Positions 1-8,163 of a stretch of DNA of 64,000 nucleotides are shown here, piece after piece (position 1 is the first letter of the stretch; each line of letters begins with the position of its first letter). The notes beneath the pieces were generated by a model. It was not told the DNA's origin and made no database searches. It saw nothing but the letters and a program-made list of their open reading frames with translations. The position numbers and the translations under genes are program-made. The stretch is from Archangium lansingense. Its GTDB lineage: Bacteria > Myxococcota > Myxococcia > Myxococcales > Myxococcaceae. Location: the NCBI RefSeq assembly GCF_026626635.1, contig NZ_JAPNKA010000001.1:13084001-13148000 (forward strand). Reading direction: 5' to 3'.

Positions 1-902
1 GCCGGCGCTTCTTCCACCTGGGCCGAGGCCGTCCCGTCGAGCGCCCCGGGCGCCCCCCCAGCGTCCCCCATGGTCCCTATGGCCGGGATGACCGGGCCTT
101 GGATGACGCCTCGGGCATGGGCTCGGGGCCGCTGATGGGCGAGCAGGAGAGCTACCACTCCCTGGAGGAGAACCACCCGCCCCGCGAATACCGCCCGTGG
201 GACCGCACCGGCACCGACACGGGTGACCGGCTCCCGTACGACGAGCGCGGCGGGCGCGAGCCGCGGGACAGGTCACGGGGCGTTCGCGACGCACGCGGTG
301 GCTCGGAGCCGGGGGGGCGCGAGGCTCACACGTGGGAGGACCGTCCCGGAATGGAGCCACGCGAGGGGATGGGCGAGTACTCGGGGCTGGTGGGCATGGG
401 GCAGCCGGTGCCCCCGCGCACCGAGACGCAGCGCCGGGGCCGCTGGAAGCGCGAGCCGCTGAACGCTCGGGAGATCATGACGCGGCAGGTGAAGAGCGCG
501 CACCTGGAGAGCAGCCTGCGCGAGGTGGCGCGCATCATGAAGGAAGAGGACTGCGGCATCGTCCCGGTGGTGGACAAGCAGGGGCGGCTGCGAGGCCTCA
601 TCACGGACCGGGACCTGGTCATCCGCACTCTCGCCGAGGGCCGGCCCCCGGACAACATGCACGCCCGGGACATCATGACGGATGACGTGGAGGCGGTGAC
701 GCCAGACGAGGACATCCACAGCATCATCGCGTTGATGGGCCGCCGCCAGGTGCGCCGCGTCCCGGTGGTGGAGCGGGACGATCGGCTGGTGGGCATCATC
801 TCGATGGCGGACATCGCCACCCGGGCCGACTACGACGAGGAGCTCCAGCAAGCGCTGGACCACATCTCGTCGCGTCGCTCGTTCTGGAGCCGCCTCTACT
901 GA
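1..902 (+). CDS. CBS-domain protein with long disordered N-terminus (5' end outside window)
   Basis: The frame is open to the left edge (codons in phase with position 3), so the start lies outside the window; a TTG at position 99 is a possible but weak internal start. The first ~150 visible residues are rich in Gly, Arg, Pro, Asp and Glu and look disordered. The last ~140 residues form two CBS motifs: one begins at REIMTRQV and contains GLITDRDLVIR, the second begins at ARDIMTDDVEAVTP and contains RRVPVVERDDRLVGIIS. CBS pairs usually bind adenine nucleotides and regulate a partner; stand-alone versions like this often go with stress responses. The gene converges on the RCC1 gene with a gap of 19 bases. 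Confidence 0.85.
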   Translation, partial: RRFFHLGRGRPVERPGRPPSVPHGPYGRDDRALDDASGMGSGPLMGEQESYHSLEENHPPREYRPWDRTGTDTGDRLPYDERGGREPRDRSRGVRDARGGSEPGGREAHTWEDRPGMEPREGMGEYSGLVGMGQPVPPRTETQRRGRWKREPLNAREIMTRQVKSAHLESSLREVARIMKEEDCGIVPVVDKQGRLRGLITDRDLVIRTLAEGRPPDNMHARDIMTDDVEAVTPDEDIHSIIALMGRRQVRRVPVVERDDRLVGIISMADIATRADYDEELQQALDHISSRRSFWSRLY

Positions 903-921
903 GGGGAGCCCGGGCCTCGAC

Positions 922-3162
922 TCAGAGGCCCACCACCTGCACGGGGATGAGGGCGGTGTCCGCCGTCCCATCCCCGAGCTGGCCCTGGCCGTTGAAGCCC
1001 CAGGCCCACGCCGTGCCGTCCGAGCGCAGCGCCATGGAGTGATAATCCCCAGCGATGATGGACACGACTCCGGTCAGTCCCGCCACCATGCCGGGGGTGT
1101 TGCGGCTGTCGCGCATGCCATTGCCCAGCTGCCCATCGAAGTTGAAGCCCCAGGCCCACACCGTGCCGTCCGAGCGCAGCGCCAGCGAGTGGTGGTGGCC
1201 AGCGACGATGGCGGTGACGCTACTCAGGAACGACACCTGCACGGGGACGGTGCTGCCGACGAAGGAGCCGTTGCCGAGCTGACCCGCGCCATTGTAGCCC
1301 CAGGTCCACACCGTGCCGTCCGAGCGCAGCGCCAGCGAGTGCATGCCACCGGCCGCCACCGACACCACGCCCGACAGCCCCACCACCTGGACGGGCAGGA
1401 TGTGCCAGTTGCGCGTCCCGTTCCCGAGCTGGCCATCGTAGTTGTACCCCCAGGTCCACACCGTGCCGTCCGAGCGCAGCGCCACCGCGTGGCCGTCGCC
1501 CGCGGCAATGGCCAGGACACCGGTCAAGCCCGACACCTGCACGGGCTGGAGTCTGTCGGTCTTCGTTCCATCCCCGAGCTGACCGTAGCGATTGAAGCCC
1601 CACGTCCACACCGTGCCGTCCGAGCGCAGCGCCAGTGAGAAGTAATCGCCCGCGGCCACCGAGGTGACTCCAGACAGCCCTGGGACCTGAACAGGCTGGG
1701 GCCGGATGGTGGTGGTTCCATCCCCGAGCTGACCGTAGCGATTGAGGCCCCACGTCCACACCGTGCTGTCGGACTTGAGCACCACGGTGTGCCGGAAGCC
1801 CGACGCCACCGAGATGACGCCGCTGAGTGCCACCGACACGGGCAGGGAGCTGTCCTGCTGCGTCCCGGTGCCGAGCTGCCCCTCCTCGTTGTCTCCCCAC
1901 GCCCAGAGTCGTCCGTCCCGGCCCAGCATGACGGAGTGGAGCTGGCCGGTGGACACGTCGGCGTTGCCCAGCGAGAGCCCCTTCACCTGCACGGGAGCGT
2001 TCCTCGCCAGGAACGTCTCATCCCCGAGCTGACCAAAGACATTGTCCCCCCAGGACCACACCGTGCCGTCCGAGCGCAGCACCAGGGAGTGCTTGTAGCC
2101 CGCCACCAGGGTGACGCCCGCGCTCAGGCCCGCCTGCAGGGGCACGAGGCTGCTGGTGAGCGTGCCATTGCCGAGCTGGCGGTAGCGGTTGTCGCCCCAG
2201 GCCCACACCGCGCCGTCGTTGCGCACGGCCAGCGAGTGGTAGTTGCCAGCGACCACCTGCCGCACATCCGTCAGGCCAAGCTGCACGGGCACGGTGCGCT
2301 GGGTCGTCGTCCCATCCCCGAGCTGTCCGTAGGTGTTGAAGCCCCAGGCCCACAGGGTGCCATCCGAGCGCAGCGCCAGGGCGTGGTAGGAGCCGGCGGA
2401 GACGCTCGCCACGCCGCTCAGGTTGGCCACCTGGACGGGCGTCACGCGCCGCACCGTGCTGCCATCGCCGAGCTGACCGTAGCGGTTGTCGCCCCAGGCC
2501 CACACGGTGCCATCCGAGCGCAGCGCCAGCGAGGAATAGCCTCCGGCCACCACGGCGAGCACGCCACTCAAGCCGGGCACCTGCATGGGGACGTTGCTCT
2601 TGGTGACCGACGCGTTGCCGAGCTGGTTGTAGCGGTTGTCGCCCCAGGCCCACACGGTGCCATCCGAGCGCAGCGCCAGGGCATGGGAGAAGCCAGAGCC
2701 CAGCGACACCACGCCGCTCAGGCCGCTCACCTGCACGGGCGCGGGCCTGGCGGTGTACGTGCCATCCCCGAGCTGGCCGTTGGTGTTGTCACCCCAGGCC
2801 CACACCGAGCCGTCCGCGTGCAGGCCCAGCGAGTGGTAGTCGCCCGCGGCCACGGCGGCGATTCCCCCCAGGTTCGGCACCTGCACGGGCGTCGCCTTGT
2901 CGAGCGTGCTCCCATCTCCGAGCTGGCCCTGGCGGTTGTAGCCCCAGGCCCAGACGGTGCCGTCCGTGTGCACGCCCACGGAGTGGTACTGGCCCACCGA
3001 CACCCTCGCCGGCGGAGGCCGTCCGCCCAGCGGCTGCTGGAGCTGCTCGGTCGGGGCCTCCTCCACGGAGGGAGCGGACTCACACCCCGCCCACAACCCC
3101 GTCCCGATCAACAGGCCCCACAGCCAATACCACTTCCTCGAGCCCAGGGTTCGCTCAGCCAC
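922..3162 (-). CDS. RCC1-repeat outer-surface lipoprotein (14 repeats)
   Basis: This is a 746-residue protein starting with GTG behind a good TAAGGAGA ribosome binding site. The N-terminus is a lipoprotein signal with lipobox LWAGC near residue 27. The rest is 14 RCC1-type repeats of about 50 residues, each with a W-A/T/S-W-G and a GQLG core and followed by a PVQV-type segment; 14 repeats fit two seven-bladed beta-propellers. The repeats are also similar at DNA level. It begins 28 bases after the tetraheme cytochrome gene, so it is probably the last gene of an operon with that cytochrome and a small lipoprotein. RCC1 propellers are binding scaffolds; the ligand here is unknown. Confidence 0.9.
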   Translation of the reverse strand: MAERTLGSRKWYWLWGLLIGTGLWAGCESAPSVEEAPTEQLQQPLGGRPPPARVSVGQYHSVGVHTDGTVWAWGYNRQGQLGDGSTLDKATPVQVPNLGGIAAVAAGDYHSLGLHADGSVWAWGDNTNGQLGDGTYTARPAPVQVSGLSGVVSLGSGFSHALALRSDGTVWAWGDNRYNQLGNASVTKSNVPMQVPGLSGVLAVVAGGYSSLALRSDGTVWAWGDNRYGQLGDGSTVRRVTPVQVANLSGVASVSAGSYHALALRSDGTLWAWGFNTYGQLGDGTTTQRTVPVQLGLTDVRQVVAGNYHSLAVRNDGAVWAWGDNRYRQLGNGTLTSSLVPLQAGLSAGVTLVAGYKHSLVLRSDGTVWSWGDNVFGQLGDETFLARNAPVQVKGLSLGNADVSTGQLHSVMLGRDGRLWAWGDNEEGQLGTGTQQDSSLPVSVALSGVISVASGFRHTVVLKSDSTVWTWGLNRYGQLGDGTTTIRPQPVQVPGLSGVTSVAAGDYFSLALRSDGTVWTWGFNRYGQLGDGTKTDRLQPVQVSGLTGVLAIAAGDGHAVALRSDGTVWTWGYNYDGQLGNGTRNWHILPVQVVGLSGVVSVAAGGMHSLALRSDGTVWTWGYNGAGQLGNGSFVGSTVPVQVSFLSSVTAIVAGHHHSLALRSDGTVWAWGFNFDGQLGNGMRDSRNTPGMVAGLTGVVSIIAGDYHSMALRSDGTAWAWGFNGQGQLGDGTADTALIPVQVVGL
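925..3000 (-). repeat. DNA tandem repeat encoding RCC1 units (~150-bp period)
   Basis: The RCC1 gene is made of 14 units of about 150 bp that share long identical stretches on the DNA, for example the recurring sequence for ALRSDGTVW. The repetition follows the protein repeat exactly, so it is coding and not a CRISPR array. Such arrays can change copy number by recombination. Confidence 0.85.
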
Positions 3163-3190
3163 CGTGCATCTCCTTACGACAGGACAGCCT

Positions 3191-4345
3191 TCATTTCTTG
3201 CACCACACCTGCCCCTGGGGATCCTTGCAGCCCTCCAGGACCCAGCGCGCGATGAGGCCGCGAGTCTCGCGGGGCAGCGCGCCTCCGGCCATGGGCATGC
3301 CGGGCCGCGCGGCGACGAGGCCGTGCTCGTCCTCCAGCGCCCGCGTCTCCAGCCGCAGCCAGAACTCCAGGCCCGAGCGGCGGCGCAGGTAGTCCTTCAA
3401 CCCCTCGGGGTTCGCGGCGAAGGCACTGGCGGCGCGGGGGCTGGTCGCGTGGCAGTGCACGCACGTCCCCTCGCGGAAGAAGCGCCCCCAGAGGAAGCTC
3501 ACGAACTCGGCGGGCACCGCGCCCGGGGCCGCCGCGGCCTCCAGCTTCAACCGGGACACCTTCTCATCCAGCGCCCGCTCGGCCTCCACCCGCATCTCCC
3601 CGAACAGCCGGTGCAGCAGCCGGGCCTCCTCGAGCGAGAGCGCCACCACGGGCATGGTGCGCGCTTTCAGGGGAGAGCGGGCCTTGCCTCGGGCATAGGC
3701 AGACAGCCACTCGGGGGTGTAGAGCCCGAGCGTCACACCCGTGCGTCCCGCCACGGGTTGCTCACCGCCATGGCAGGCCACGCAGCGGGCCGTCCACAGC
3801 GACTGGGCCTTCTGGCGCTCCGCGTCCGTCAGCGGCGCCGGGGCCGCGCTCTTCGCGGACGCCGGCTTCACCCCGAAGAGCTTCGACAGGGCGCTCAGGT
3901 CCCCGGGCTCCAGCGTGGGATAGGCCATCATCCGGGGTGCCTTGCTCCCGGGTTTGAACGAGAGGGTGCTCGGACGCTTGAGGAAGGCCGCGAGCCCCTC
4001 CTGGGAAATCCGCGACACCGAGCCCGCCTTCGCCTCGAGCCCTTCCGGCGCGCTCATGTACGAGAGCGGCTCCGTCGTCGCCATGCGCTTGAGCTTGTCC
4101 TCACGCACCGGCACGGCGATGTAGCGCCGGTCGGGCAGGCCCTGGTGGTGCTTGAGGGCCACGTCGTTCAGCTCCGCATGGCAGCCGAAGCATTGGCTGT
4201 CGTTCCACCTGCCCAGTCCATTGGAGAAGCGGGACTGGGGCTCGGTGCGGCGGGCCATGTGGCACCCCGCGCACTCCTCCACGTCCACGCTCCCGGCGAA
4301 AGCCGGCATCGCCCCCAACAGGACAAGCAGGAGCCAGGCCCTCAC
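3191..4345 (-). CDS. Tetraheme periplasmic cytochrome c
   Basis: I choose the GTG at 4345, which overlaps the stop of the upstream lipoprotein gene by four bases (GTGA); the longer open frame upstream is that gene read in another frame. The 384-residue product starts with a signal peptide (hydrophobic stretch ending AMPAFAG, residues 4-18). Four CxxCH heme motifs are visible: CAGCH (25-29), CFGCH (52-56), CVACH (188-192) and CVHCH (295-299). The first pair forms a diheme module and the later ones resemble mono-heme cytochrome c domains. It presumably passes electrons in the periplasm. It lies between a small lipoprotein gene and the RCC1 lipoprotein gene, likely one transcript. Confidence 0.85.
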   Translation of the reverse strand: MRAWLLLVLLGAMPAFAGSVDVEECAGCHMARRTEPQSRFSNGLGRWNDSQCFGCHAELNDVALKHHQGLPDRRYIAVPVREDKLKRMATTEPLSYMSAPEGLEAKAGSVSRISQEGLAAFLKRPSTLSFKPGSKAPRMMAYPTLEPGDLSALSKLFGVKPASAKSAAPAPLTDAERQKAQSLWTARCVACHGGEQPVAGRTGVTLGLYTPEWLSAYARGKARSPLKARTMPVVALSLEEARLLHRLFGEMRVEAERALDEKVSRLKLEAAAAPGAVPAEFVSFLWGRFFREGTCVHCHATSPRAASAFAANPEGLKDYLRRRSGLEFWLRLETRALEDEHGLVAARPGMPMAGGALPRETRGLIARWVLEGCKDPQGQVWCKK

Positions 4346-4668
4346 GGCTGCGCTCCCGGAGCCACGAGCATCCGCAGCCGGGACGCGTCTCCGTCGAGCG
4401 GACGGGCAAGCTCCTGCAACATGTCGCGGAAGTCCGCCGACGCCGCCGTGCCGGACGTTCCCTTGCACTTCACGTAGGCCTCCACCAACACATACCCGGA
4501 CACCGTCCACTCCGCGGAGGCGTCACCCGGTGGAGGCAGCTCCCGGAGGACACAGGCCTGCAGCTCCTTCTTCTGCTGTGCGGGAAGCAAGCCCCCTCCC
4601 CCGCCACCATTGCCCTGACATCCGGCAAGCCCCAGCAACCCCACGACAACCCAGACTCTTCTCGCCAT
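4342..4668 (-). CDS. Small lipoprotein of unknown function
   Basis: A 108-residue protein with a typical lipoprotein signal and lipobox LAGC (Cys 17), followed by a glycine run and a soluble domain with two further cysteines (QACVLREL and YVKCKG) that could form a disulfide. No family is recognised. Its stop overlaps the start of the tetraheme cytochrome gene by four bases, which suggests translational coupling and a role with that cytochrome. Confidence 0.7.
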   Translation of the reverse strand: MARRVWVVVGLLGLAGCQGNGGGGGGLLPAQQKKELQACVLRELPPPGDASAEWTVSGYVLVEAYVKCKGTSGTAASADFRDMLQELARPLDGDASRLRMLVAPGAQP

Positions 4669-4684
4669 GACCCCTACCCTCCAT

Positions 4685-4720
4685 CCGGAGCACCCACGGT
4701 GTCTGTCCTGGGTGCTCCGG
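4685..4720 (-). terminator. Hairpin between two minus-strand transcription units
   Basis: Perfect 12-base arms CCGGAGCACCCA (4685-4696) and TGGGTGCTCCGG (4709-4720) with a 12-base loop lie just after the stop of the 4753-5586 gene. There is no clear T run, so termination is plausible but not certain. Confidence 0.55.
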
Positions 4721-4752
4721 TCGTTTCCTCGAGCAACAGCCCGGCACCTTCT

Positions 4753-5586
4753 CTACGGCACGACGGGCACGCCGTACGAGATGTTCAGCGGGGCAGGAGT
4801 GCACATGTAGGCCGGGCCCTGAGAAGCCGCCGGCATCGTGGCGATCCCAGTGGACGAGTCCACCTGGAACAGCTTCATGTAGACCTCCCAACCCACCTTG
4901 GGGTCAGCCGAGACGAAGAGCGAGGGGTTGAGCAGCGCGAGCCGGGTGGCCTCGAAGACCAGGTTCCAGTAGTTGCCGTACACATCACCCGCGCCGTTGG
5001 TCTGCAGCACGCCCTGGGCGATGAGCTCCTGGTTGATGGCGGACACGTTCAGCGCGGGGCCGTTCGGATCGCACATCGGGATGCTGGCCTGCATGATGAT
5101 GACGGGACGCGCGGCGATGAGGTCCCTCACCGCCTGCTCCTGGTGGGGCCAGAAGTAGATGTTCACGGCGCAGATGTTGGGATAGCCGCCCGTCAGGATG
5201 GTGGGCTTGAACTGGGCCGGCATCGAGGACACCAGGTCCTTGAGCTCCTGCGTGGGCTGGCACGAGCCATTGGCGGGAACGGGCACCACCCGCGTGTCGC
5301 TGATGCTATTGGCCGAGATGAAGCTGTTGTACACGGCACTGGTCGGCAGGTGGGCCGTGGGCCGCAGGTTGACCGTCATCCTCCGCAGGTCGCCGGAGAT
5401 CCCCATGGGGGTCGTCTGCTGCGCGTACTGCGTGTAATAGACGGGGCCGTAGTTCGAGCCCACGAAGGGCACGAACACCATGTTGGACCCCTGGATGATG
5501 CGCGAGTAGTCGTACTGCTCGGCGGCCAGGGCGCTAAAGGACACCAGCCCCGCGAGCAGGGCAGTGAGGATTCGGGAAGCGTGCAT
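4753..5586 (-). CDS. Secreted protein of unknown function
   Basis: A 277-residue protein with an N-terminal signal peptide (MHASRILTALLAGLVSFSAL, cleavage probably after ALA near residue 22). The mature part is rich in Tyr, Asn and Pro and has scattered cysteines (NGSCQ, NICAV, PMCDP, YMCTP) consistent with disulfides in the periplasm or outside the cell. I recognise no domain. It lies downstream of another secreted unknown protein (5662-6930); a strong terminator between the two suggests it is either separately transcribed or made at a lower level. Confidence 0.7.
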   Translation of the reverse strand: MHASRILTALLAGLVSFSALAAEQYDYSRIIQGSNMVFVPFVGSNYGPVYYTQYAQQTTPMGISGDLRRMTVNLRPTAHLPTSAVYNSFISANSISDTRVVPVPANGSCQPTQELKDLVSSMPAQFKPTILTGGYPNICAVNIYFWPHQEQAVRDLIAARPVIIMQASIPMCDPNGPALNVSAINQELIAQGVLQTNGAGDVYGNYWNLVFEATRLALLNPSLFVSADPKVGWEVYMKLFQVDSSTGIATMPAASQGPAYMCTPAPLNISYGVPVVP

Positions 5587-5605
5587 GAGAGGAAGTCTCG
5601 GGTAG

Positions 5606-5643
5606 GAGAAAAAGAAGGGGCCCTTCTAGAGAAGAGCCCCTTC
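5606..5643 (-). terminator. Rho-independent terminator after the 5662-6930 gene
   Basis: On the minus strand GAAGGGGC (5636-5643) pairs with GCCCCTTC (5614-5621), followed by TTTTT (5609-5613). It stands 18 bases after the stop codon of the upstream gene, and is the best-formed intrinsic terminator seen in the window. Confidence 0.85.
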
Positions 5644-5661
5644 GATTGACTCAGAGAGAGA

Positions 5662-6930
5662 TTACGGCTGGCCCAGGATGGCGCGGCAGCCGGCGTTCTC
5701 CATGTTCCAGAACACCGGACCCGTCTCGTAGCCGCCCCAGAGGCAGTTGATGCTCAGGTTGGTGGACAGGTTGATGGGCGCCGGACCCTGGTTGTAGTTG
5801 ACGTAGTACACCTCGTTCCGGTTGGTCAGCATCTTCTCGTAGTTGGCGCGCAGCGTGAAGATGGCGCTGGCCTGGGTGGAGACGGGGCCGTTGACCGGGC
5901 GGATGGAGGCGAACAGCTCGTTACGCAGCGTGGTCTCGAGCGCGTTCACGACGGACAGGAAGTTGGAGTCGTTGGGCGGAACCGAGGTCCAGGTGCCGTC
6001 CGTCTTGCGGTACTCCACGAACACGCCGCAGGGGCCCGTGCCACCCTGACACGTCGCCACGCGCTGGAAGAAGGCGCTGATCTCGATGTCCACACAGGAG
6101 TTGAGGTGGAAGGCCGCGAAGGCGCTGGCCTGCTCGAAGAGGGACTGCCAGTTCACCGTCAGGCGGGCCTGGCGGGTGAGGGTGGCGGTCTTGATCTCCC
6201 ACTCCACGTCGGCCAGCAGCACGGACTCCCAGCTCGACCCGGAGTTCATGAGGTTGCGCATGAACGGGCTCCAATCAGGCAGCGTGGCGGCCTGGAAGGA
6301 GATGTCCTGGTTGACCGTGCCGTTGGCGGCCGCGGCGATGCTCGTGAACTTGTACATCACGTTGGCGGGCACGTACGTGCCGTCCGGCTTGCGGACCTGG
6401 CACACGGGAATCTTGTAGGTGACGGGCTGGCCGTTGGGGCCGGTGACCGTGTACTCCTCCTCGATGCACTCGGCATCGACGCGGCCGTCCGTCAGCTGCT
6501 CGGCGCCCACCATGAAGGTGGTGCGGGCCTTGGACACGGGAGCGGGGGCAAGCTGGAGGCCCTGCCAGGTGGCCTCGTTCTGCAGCGTCTGCAGCGCGCC
6601 GATGTCACCGGTGGTGGAGAGCGTGCCACCCACCATGCTCAGCTCCTTGAACGCCCAGAAGCCGGAGGTCGGGGTATAGGCCGCGATGGAGAAGCGCGGC
6701 ACCGGCTGGGTGCTCTGCGGCGACTGCACCGCGACGTTGCCGTACTTCGGCACGTAGTAGACGAGCTTGACGTTGTCCGAGTCGGCGAGCAGGTGAAAGC
6801 GGCTCTTCACGTAGGCCGAGAAGCTTCCCGGGGGGTTCACCTGACCCGGGTGCATGGGGACGGCGCCGGCCGTGCCGGCCGCACCGAGGGACAACGCGAG
6901 CATCGCAGCGGAAATCGCAGACTTCTTCAT
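5662..6930 (-). CDS. Large secreted protein of unknown function
   Basis: A 422-residue protein with a clear signal peptide (MKKSAISAAMLALSLGAAG..., cleavage near AGA-VP at residue 23-24) and a good AAGGAG ribosome binding site. It contains several cysteines, including a C-(x)n-C-x-G-G-T-G-P-C segment near residues 290-300, and a C-terminal part with LSINCLWGG and NAGCRAIL. No family is recognised. It ends in a strong terminator, and the downstream neighbour is another secreted unknown protein, so the two may belong to one surface or extracellular structure. Confidence 0.75.
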   Translation of the reverse strand: MKKSAISAAMLALSLGAAGTAGAVPMHPGQVNPPGSFSAYVKSRFHLLADSDNVKLVYYVPKYGNVAVQSPQSTQPVPRFSIAAYTPTSGFWAFKELSMVGGTLSTTGDIGALQTLQNEATWQGLQLAPAPVSKARTTFMVGAEQLTDGRVDAECIEEEYTVTGPNGQPVTYKIPVCQVRKPDGTYVPANVMYKFTSIAAAANGTVNQDISFQAATLPDWSPFMRNLMNSGSSWESVLLADVEWEIKTATLTRQARLTVNWQSLFEQASAFAAFHLNSCVDIEISAFFQRVATCQGGTGPCGVFVEYRKTDGTWTSVPPNDSNFLSVVNALETTLRNELFASIRPVNGPVSTQASAIFTLRANYEKMLTNRNEVYYVNYNQGPAPINLSTNLSINCLWGGYETGPVFWNMENAGCRAILGQP

Positions 6931-7106
6931 GGTGCAACTCCTTGCTTCGTGGTTGGACTAAGAACTCCCACGGAGGACACTCCCCCCCTCCGTGTTCGCA
7001 CGCTCGAGAGCGCGCAAACCTCTACAAGTGTCCCCGAGCAAGGGGACCCGATTGTCTGCTCAACCCAGCGGCCTCTCGACTCCGTGGAGAGACTTCACCG
7101 GGAGTA

Positions 7107-7156
7107 ACTTCACTTTCCGTATAACCCCGGAATAACCAGAAAGTGAAGTATATTTT
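7107..7156 (+). terminator. Inverted repeat plus T run, possible orphan terminator or operator
   Basis: ACTTCACTTTC (7107-7117) and GAAAGTGAAGT (7139-7149) are perfect 11-base arms with a 21-base spacer, followed on the plus strand by TATATTTTTT. Read on the plus strand this looks like an intrinsic terminator although no plus-strand gene precedes it; it could end a small RNA. Alternatively it is a regulator site for the minus-strand gene starting at 6930. Confidence 0.4.
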
Positions 7157-7320
7157 TTACAAAAAACATCAGGACACTAAGCCCGCTACGCCGTCATTTC
7201 CGACTATGCTTGGAAAGTTCAGTGAGACCAAAGATTGGCTCTCACGTCAGCCTCTCCGCGTTCGCTGTATTGCGCCGAAGTGCCGCGGGCCCTGCGCGCT
7301 CGCGCGGGCCACGAGGTCAC

Positions 7321-7337
7321 AGCTCCGTAACGGAGCT
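7321..7337 (-). terminator. Short hairpin after the 7344-7820 gene
   Basis: AGCTCCG (7321-7327) and CGGAGCT (7331-7337) form a tight hairpin six bases after the stop codon. A second GC-rich hairpin follows at about 7287-7310. No T run, so this is only a candidate terminator. Confidence 0.4.
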
Positions 7338-7343
7338 CGGGGA

Positions 7344-7820
7344 CTACGGGTTCCAGCAGTTGGCCGGCTGGTCGTTGATGTGCACCCAGAAGCGGGTGTC
7401 GCTGCGCACGTTGCCGAAGGCGCTCATGCCCCACCCCCAGCCATCATGGAACTCCGCCATCCGCCAGCCGGCACCAAAGAAGGTGGTGCACATCTGGTTG
7501 GCAGCGGCCAGGCTCGTCAGCAGGGTGCCCGTCACCGGCAGCGTGGTCGCGAGGTTTCCGGCGGCCCACTCATAGGAAGACGAGCTGGGCGTGTAGTAGC
7601 TTGGACGCGGTGCGCCATCCTTCTGGATGCAGAGGATGGGCAGCGCCGCCGTGCAGGCCGTGTCTCCGACATAGGCATTGCAGCTCCCGCACCCCAGCTC
7701 GTCCACGCCTGTCACGTGGCGCCCCTTCGCCCACGTCATCCCCTTGCCCCCCGTGGCCCACGCCGCCGGAGCCACCGCCAGTAAGAGGAGCTGCGTTCCG
7801 AGCAGGATACGTCGGTCCAT
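7344..7820 (-). CDS. Secreted cysteine-containing protein of unknown function
   Basis: The start is placed at the ATG at 7820 because it has a GGAG ribosome binding site and opens directly into a signal peptide (MDRRILLGTQLLLLAVAPAA, cleavage near AWA). The 158-residue product has a CGSC pair near the mature N-terminus, CTAALPILC, and a C-terminal segment rich in aromatic residues (AEFHDGWGWGMSAFG, RFWVHINDQPANCWNP). Such a C-terminus with paired cysteines recalls small carbohydrate- or ligand-binding secreted folds, but I cannot assign a family. Confidence 0.65.
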   Translation of the reverse strand: MDRRILLGTQLLLLAVAPAAWATGGKGMTWAKGRHVTGVDELGCGSCNAYVGDTACTAALPILCIQKDGAPRPSYYTPSSSSYEWAAGNLATTLPVTGTLLTSLAAANQMCTTFFGAGWRMAEFHDGWGWGMSAFGNVRSDTRFWVHINDQPANCWNP

Positions 7821-8163
7821 GCCAGATAATCTCCGTTTTCGATTTTGGCCTGGGTAACACGAAGAACCTGAATTGAGCAATCTATTTTCCACTCCGGGTG
7901 CGTTAGACCAAGAGCGACTCACACCTGGAGGAAATCTGCATGATTGCTGAAAAGACACACGCGGTTGCGAATGGATTATGTGAATGGATTGTCACGGACG
8001 TGTAAAACTGGGAATACGGTGAATAGTCGTAGGTCCAGGAAGAACTCCGGTTTATAAAAGGAGCCGTCACGCATCATGGGATGGCTCCAGTGCCTGCGCT
8101 TCGGCCGGTGCACAGGCCGGGCTGAGCCTCCGGATGCGGGCGCTCGGACGATGAGGACTTGAA
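7821..8163. promoter_or_regulatory. Divergent promoter region with direct repeat
   Basis: This 343-base stretch separates the minus-strand gene at 7820 from the plus-strand VWA gene at 8164 and contains no coding frame. It is AT-rich for this genome. GAATGGATT occurs twice (7969-7977 and 7982-7990), 13 bases apart, an arrangement that could bind a dimeric regulator. No promoter hexamers can be assigned with confidence. Confidence 0.4.

Larger units (their letters stand above)
6931..7343. other. Gene-free stretch with hairpins and an AT-rich segment
   Basis: No convincing coding frame is present in these 413 bases, which lie upstream of the 5662-6930 gene and so should hold its promoter. A hairpin with 8-base arms CACGGAGG/CCTCCGTG lies at 6969-6994, and a larger inverted repeat with a T run at 7107-7156. 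Positions 7130-7170 are markedly AT-rich compared with the rest of the window. Confidence 0.6.

Noticed and set aside
925..3000. CRISPR- or satellite-like tandem repeats
   Set aside because: They code the RCC1 units of one lipoprotein without frame interruption.
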